From positions 122,046 through 186,045 of the forward strand of contig MU831556.1 of NCBI GenBank assembly GCA_029204225.1: a DNA stretch of 64,000 bases, written 5' to 3'. This DNA comes from Diphasiastrum complanatum. Taxonomy: Eukaryota; Streptophyta; Lycopodiopsida; Lycopodiales; Lycopodiaceae. Both the position numbers and the translations under genes were made by a program. This document shows, one piece after another, positions 59,780 through 64,000 of the stretch. Within the stretch, counting starts at the first letter, position 1. Every line of letters starts with the position of its first letter. The notes under the pieces are model-generated. The model was not told where the DNA came from, searched no databases, and saw nothing but the letters and a program-made list of their open reading frames with translations.

Positions 59780-60159
59780 TCATACCCAATAGACCTCCCT
59801 ATAGGGTAAGCCGTTCTCAACAAGAATAAATTTCTAAACAAATTAATGATTTGTTAGAGAAAGGTCTTATAAAACCCAGTAACTCCCCCTGTTGCTCTTC
59901 TGTACTTTTGGTACAAAAGAAAGATGGGAGTTTTAGGATGTGTGTGGACTATCGTGCTTTAAACAAGATTACAACTAAGAACCGGTTTCCTATTCCAAGA
60001 ATAGATGACATCACAGATAGGATAAATGGATCTTGCATCTGTAGTAGAATTGATTTGACAAGTGGATACCACCAGATCAGAGTAGCACCCGAAGATGTCC
60101 ATAAAACTGCTTCCAGAACTAGCTCTGGCCTTATGAATTTTTAGTGGTACCTTTTGGTC
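59780..60159 (+). pseudogene. gypsy C reverse transcriptase, N-terminal third
   Basis: It encodes LLEKGLIKPSNSPCCSSVLL, VQKKDGSFRMCVDYRALNKI, FPIPRIDDI and [20 protein letters not shown]. One base is lost in CTGGCCTTATG (60127), before FLVVPFG. The YxDD part and everything up to the integrase is missing (junction 60159/60160). Confidence 0.9.
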
Positions 60160-60660
60160 GCATGGACTACCCAAAAGTATAGTGTCGGATCGGGATACAA
60201 GATTTACTAGCAACATTTGGAGAGCCCTTTTTGATAATTTGGGGACAACCCTTAAATTCTCTTCATTATTTCACCCCCAGACTGATGGTCAAAGTGAAAT
60301 TACTAATCGAACCATCATAGACTTGTTGAGAAATTATGTAAGTGATCAAAAGACTCAATGGGAACACTATCTTCCTATTCTAGAATTTGCTTACAATAAC
60401 ACCATTCATTCTTCCACTGGTAAAGCACCTTTTGAAGTAATGTATGGAAAACCAATTGTGCCTCGTCTATTAAGGACTAAAGAAAAGATATTTGCCTCAG
60501 ATGAATTTGTGCAGGATTATCAGGACACCTTTTCAAAGGTTCAACAATCCATGCAAATGCACAACAGAAACAACAGAAAAGTGCAAATATGCGACGGAGG
60601 GCAATCAAGTACGACGAAGGAGAACTAGTTCTCCTAAAACATGAAAAGAAAAGACTCAGA
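60160..60660 (+). pseudogene. gypsy C integrase core fragment
   Basis: It starts at [17 protein letters not shown]. The catalytic E is in TDGQSEITNRT (intact, unlike remnant A). APFEVMYGKPIVPRLL follows. A base is lost near 60551 (CCATGCAAATG). At about 60665 the second deletion joins KRLRKK to the MEEEF tail. Confidence 0.9.
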
Positions 60661-60766
60661 AAAAAGATGGATGGAAGAAGAATTCTTTCAAGAGTACCCA
60701 GAAATTTTAAATGTTTATTTGAGAAATGTCCATTGTGGACAATGCTTAATGCGTCGGAGGAAGTCT

Positions 60767-62060
60767 AAAATTGTATAGACCAAATTGACCAGGAAATAAA
60801 GGCTATCCAGTCTTCCATTATTTTTGTATGAAATGTATTTTGAATATTAGAGCTTATTACTCTAATTGATGAATTATGAGTGCAGGTATCATAACCTGAA
60901 GACACGAAATGAAACTGTAGAGCAATGCCAACAATTTGATATGCAGGTTCAAGAAATAGAATCTAATGATGAACCATTTGATGGTATGGCTTCTAACATT
61001 TTCCTAAGAGTATGTGCAGGTACTAAGAAGAGTACCTGAAGAAAGAATCCAAAGAAGCTTCTTAAAGCTTAAAGACGGTACCTGAAGAAGGCTCAATCGA
61101 GTCTATAAAGAAGGCTCACTCGAGTCTATAAAGACTGGGAGAAAAAACCAAAGGACTAATCACCCTTTGTGTCACACTCCACTGTGATTGGGGATGGGCA
61201 ACCCCTAGAAACAAGAGCCTAGGAACTGATGAAAATTATGCAAGGTAAGATGGACGTATACAAAGCCTTTCCCATGACATGAAAACACTTGGGTGGATCC
61301 CAATGTTGTACACAAAGAAATATTCAACTTAAAAGTGACTAACATTGAATGTTAGGCTACCTACCTTCTATCCTTATCAATATGTAACTTACCTACTTTT
61401 CCACATGGCTTGAAAGCAATAGGACACCGAGGAAAATCCGCCCTCCTACTCCTCCCCTTTTGCTATAACTAAGTGATAAACACTCTCTCATATCTATACA
61501 CCTCACCCTCTCACTTTACTTATCCTAGAGTCTCCCTTACACCTCTCACACTTATCTTGGACACCTCAACCATTTCCTAAAGACTACACATTCCCAATAA
61601 AAGGACTAACTCGCCCCTGTCCCTCATTATTCATCTCCCATTCATTTTTGCTTTGCCTCTTGCTTTTGCTTGTGTGTGTGTAGGTGCTTGGAAGAAAGCT
61701 TGGGGCTATGGCTTGAGGAAGATCTATCAGGCTTGGACTGGAATCAATTTTCGGAACCACTTTCACACACACTCACTTTCTCCTAGCTCTTTCATGTCTC
61801 TTTCTCTCTTTCTCTCCCTCTCTCTAAAACTTTCACACCATCCATAAGACTGATAGCCATGCATGTCACACCATCCATGACTTGATGGCCATGCATGTCA
61901 CACCATCCATGACTTGATGACTTTGCATGTCACATCATCCATAACTTTTTGGTCATGCATGTCTGATTTAGGAGTTGCATGTTTGATTTGGGAACTTGCA
62001 TGTATGAACTTAAAGTTTGCATGTTGAAATTGAAGCTTGCATGTCAAATTGGATTCATGC
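60767..62060 (+). repeat. gypsy LTR, right copy
   Basis: It starts CTAAAATTGTATAGACC behind GTCGGAGGAAG. It matches 57024-58140 but keeps about 90 bp near 60930-61020 missing from the central copy. It has AATAAAAGG (61596-61604) where the central copy has TATAAAAGG. The right end is uncertain; TGGTATGAGATTC at about 62136 resembles a tRNA-Met primer site (TGGTATCAGAG) at 9-10 positions. Confidence 0.7.
61856..61952 (+). repeat. 32-bp tandem repeats inside the gypsy LTR
   Basis: The unit starts GCCATGCATGTCACACCATC and continues CATGACTTGATG. There are two exact copies (61856-61887, 61888-61919) and a decayed third. The central LTR has one copy plus the decayed one (near 58020-58090). Confidence 0.85.
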
Positions 62061-62288
62061 ATGCCATACCTACTGATGTCAAATGCCTATGCATCTTCTT
62101 TTCTTGATCAGTAAGTGCTTAGGTCATAAGGAACCACTTTTCTTGGTATGAGATTCTTTAAGATCCATAATTTGTAAACTTATGGTTGATGTAAAGATCT
62201 AAGAATCCATCTTCCCAAAACCATTGTATATGTAATTGGCCTTGGGCCAATTGATCTTTGCATAATTTGAAAAGAAAAATCCTTCGCA
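62061..62288. other. Unassigned AT-rich stretch
   Basis: No repeat partner is visible elsewhere in the window, no open frame, and no recognised element apart from the tRNA-Met-like TGGTATGAGATTC near 62136. It could be the end of the gypsy LTR and its leader. Confidence 0.4.
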
Positions 62289-62352
<64 letters not shown>

Positions 62353-62360
62353 GGGGGGGG
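62289..62360 (+). repeat. 72-nt poly-G tract
   Basis: 63 consecutive G (62289-62351), one A, then 8 G, followed by TCCCCC. It is either a real, potentially quadruplex-forming tract or a sequencing or assembly artefact. Confidence 0.98.
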
Positions 62361-62880
62361 TCCCCCATCTTGACCCCTCAGCAAGTCTCTTGAATGAATG
62401 ACTTTGTGATTGAATGTTAAAGCTCTTTCCTAAGTTTTAAGTTCTTTTTCAAGTTCTATTTAGCAGTGTTTTGATACTTGTTCTTTTTTTTAAGTCACAA
62501 CTTCTAATGTCAGGAATTTAAAAAATAGTAGACTTTCACTTCAATTTCACATGGTACAGGGTTCTGGAACTATCCTACCTGAGATGCTATGGATCATGGG
62601 TGAGTTGTTCATCACGATAGTGGATCTAGTGCATTTTCTTTGGCTTGGACGCTATGATGAATGTTATGGGGAGATAGGCTCCTTGGTGGGAGGCCTATAT
62701 ACTGGTCAAATCAGAGTTGGCAACGTCAAGTATGGGAAGTTGAGCCTGCATGAGATGTACGAGAGGCAAATCATCATCAATATTTCTGGGAGATGGCGAA
62801 CTACTCAGGTATAGCCTATGGTGAGGTTTGTGTACATTCATTCATTGAGTCCTTGGTAGACTCTTGTGCTTAGTGCATGG
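62361..62880 (+). other. Unassigned segment with an 87-codon open frame
   Basis: The frame 62551-62814 starts MVQGSGTILPEMLWIMGEL and includes GGLYTGQIRVGNVKYGKLSL. It runs towards module J. It is found only once in this window and unrecognised. No promoter or splice signals that I would trust. Confidence 0.3.
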
Positions 62881-63894
62881 GGAATGGATGGGGATCTACT
62901 TTCAAGACTTATTGGGCAGTTGGATATGCTTTGACATGAGAGCATCTTGGTATAGGTGCAGGCCATGGTTGAGGACCTGATTTTGTGACCAGTGGTGTAG
63001 CAACGAATCTACAGGTGGCACAAGTGTTGGTACGACAGGATACCACTTATGGGCAGGCCCTTGGTCATGTATTTGACGCTTTATCATTCGTGTTGGTTTG
63101 CGTGAGTGTGTGTGGGCTTGCATGTTGCCTTGTCACGAGAGTTTAGATCTGAGTCGGAGTTTTATGTGGTTGTGCATTTGCTATAGTAAAACAAAGTAGT
63201 CATTTTTATTGATTGACTTGTCATTGTCTACTAGCTATCTATCTGGTGAAGGTACAATCTTATGGTGGCAGTAAGATTTCCTCAGGTTGAGCCTCAGCTG
63301 CTCATTTATATCAGCTTTACAGGTTCGTACTTGTAAGTGTCTTATAGGATGTCAGCCTAGCTAGATGGAGGATATAAGTCTCATGGTGGCAGTGGGATTT
63401 TCTCAGTTTGAGCCATGTCGCTCATGTGGTCCACTTGTGGTCAAGTTGGATTGGGGACGAGTCAGTTGGTCGAGAGTATGGTGGTAGACTCTCTGTATGA
63501 GCATTGTGGTTGCATGATACTTTGTGAGTCAAACCTGGTGGTTTGTATATGTTATTATGCAGTGGTGATAAATATACAAAATTTCCTTTGGCCTTGTTAT
63601 GAATAGATAATTTTCCATGGTTCTATGGTTGCTAAAAATGTTTTTGATTCTCTTTTTCTGCAAACAGCTTATGCTTACGAGCTCCAATCAGAGTGAATCT
63701 TCAGGTGATCCGAAGCGAATCGTTATCACTAAAGGTAGTGAGGATACGTACAACACTATGCTTTTTATCTCAAGGTTTATAGAAATCAAGATGTCATTAA
63801 TAGTTGCTAAAATCCAATCGTTGTTTGTTTCCAATACAGCCAAATTTTTTTCCATCTCCTTTACAATGTGCTGAAAATTCATATGTTTTCTTAG
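62881..63894 (+). repeat. Module J, copy 4 (5'-truncated)
   Basis: It starts within the module at the CTTATTGGGCAGTTGGATAT block and ends with the QSESSGDPKRIVITKGSEDT block (about 63685-63742). It shows that the mosaic continues beyond the gypsy island and the window. Confidence 0.6.
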
Positions 63895-64000
63895 CTACAT
63901 CCAACAAAGCAGTAGGTAGTACAAGAATAATGCAAACATGCTTATAGGGACCTTATTTCGACCAGTAGAAGATGTTGAGAATGTTATTCCACCACTATAA
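63895..64000 (+). pseudogene. Type 2 paralogue of AP2-gene exon 6, cut by the window edge
   Basis: It has a TTAG acceptor at 63894. A 4-nt insertion (AGTAGGTAGTAC) disrupts the frame, then GPVEDVE-type sequence runs up to the edge. Confidence 0.5.

Larger units (their letters stand above)
57024..62060 (+). mobile_element. Ty3/gypsy internally deleted element C (LTR-gag-PR-RT-IN-LTR)
   Basis: Two LTR-like copies enclose about 2.6 kb of body with gag, protease, RT and integrase in gypsy order. Most of RT, all of RNase H, the integrase N-terminus and its C-terminus are deleted. It shares both deletions with remnant A, so it is a non-autonomous derivative that was copied at least once. Confidence 0.8.

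Noticed and set aside
57024-62060. Complete, active gypsy retrotransposon
   Set aside because: gag has a stop and frameshifts, the RT catalytic part and RNase H are deleted, and no primer-binding site is visible.
62136-62148. tRNA-Met primer-binding site (TGGTATGAGATTC)
   Set aside because: Several mismatches, no fixed LTR end before it, and no gag after it. Kept only as a weak hint in the LTR entry.

Overview
The window is plant nuclear DNA, most likely from a seed plant; I cannot name the genus. It is AT-rich and full of Ty1/copia and Ty3/gypsy retrotransposon remains, (GA)n/(CA)n microsatellites and repeated fragments of an intron-containing AP2-domain transcription-factor gene. I see no rRNA or tRNA gene, CRISPR array or bacterial operon. 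Few reading frames are intact.

Layout. 1-3499 is the 3' part of a Ty1/copia element (integrase, reverse transcriptase, RNase H, one 655-bp LTR) whose 3' end lies inside a Ty3/gypsy RT sequence. 3500-5017 is that gypsy remnant. 5018-55892 is a mosaic of a small set of modules in both orientations: (i) an AP2-like gene with a 31-nt mini-exon (copies a to e); (ii) a paralogous 'type 2' 3' gene region preceded by unidentified modules J and L; (iii) a copia gag/pre-integrase remnant (H1-H5); (iv) palindrome-rich K modules; (v) an 85-codon reading frame of unknown identity; (vi) a repeat set carrying an 18-bp palindrome and microsatellites. 55893-62060 is a gypsy island: an integrase plus chromodomain-like tail, an LTR, an internally deleted gag-PR-RT-IN body, and a second LTR. 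It is followed by a 72-nt G tract (62289-62360) and a return to the J / type 2 module at the right edge.

The most striking architecture is an inverted duplication of about 6.06 kb (24786-30844 minus against 45888-51967 plus, spacer about 15 kb). Each arm holds a near-complete copy of the AP2-like gene and its candidate promoter (perfect heat-shock element, G-box, CCAAT). Two smaller inverted repeats (5018-7118/8728-10555 and 18780-19909/20202-21545) and a tandem array of 1.49-kb and 2.1-2.2-kb units (33408-42520) complete the mosaic. The transposons look dead. Whether AP2 copies b and e are expressed, or whether the inverted copies make double-stranded RNA, cannot be told from sequence alone. 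All identity statements are by eye, and module borders are good to about 10-30 bp unless a splice site or LTR end fixes them.
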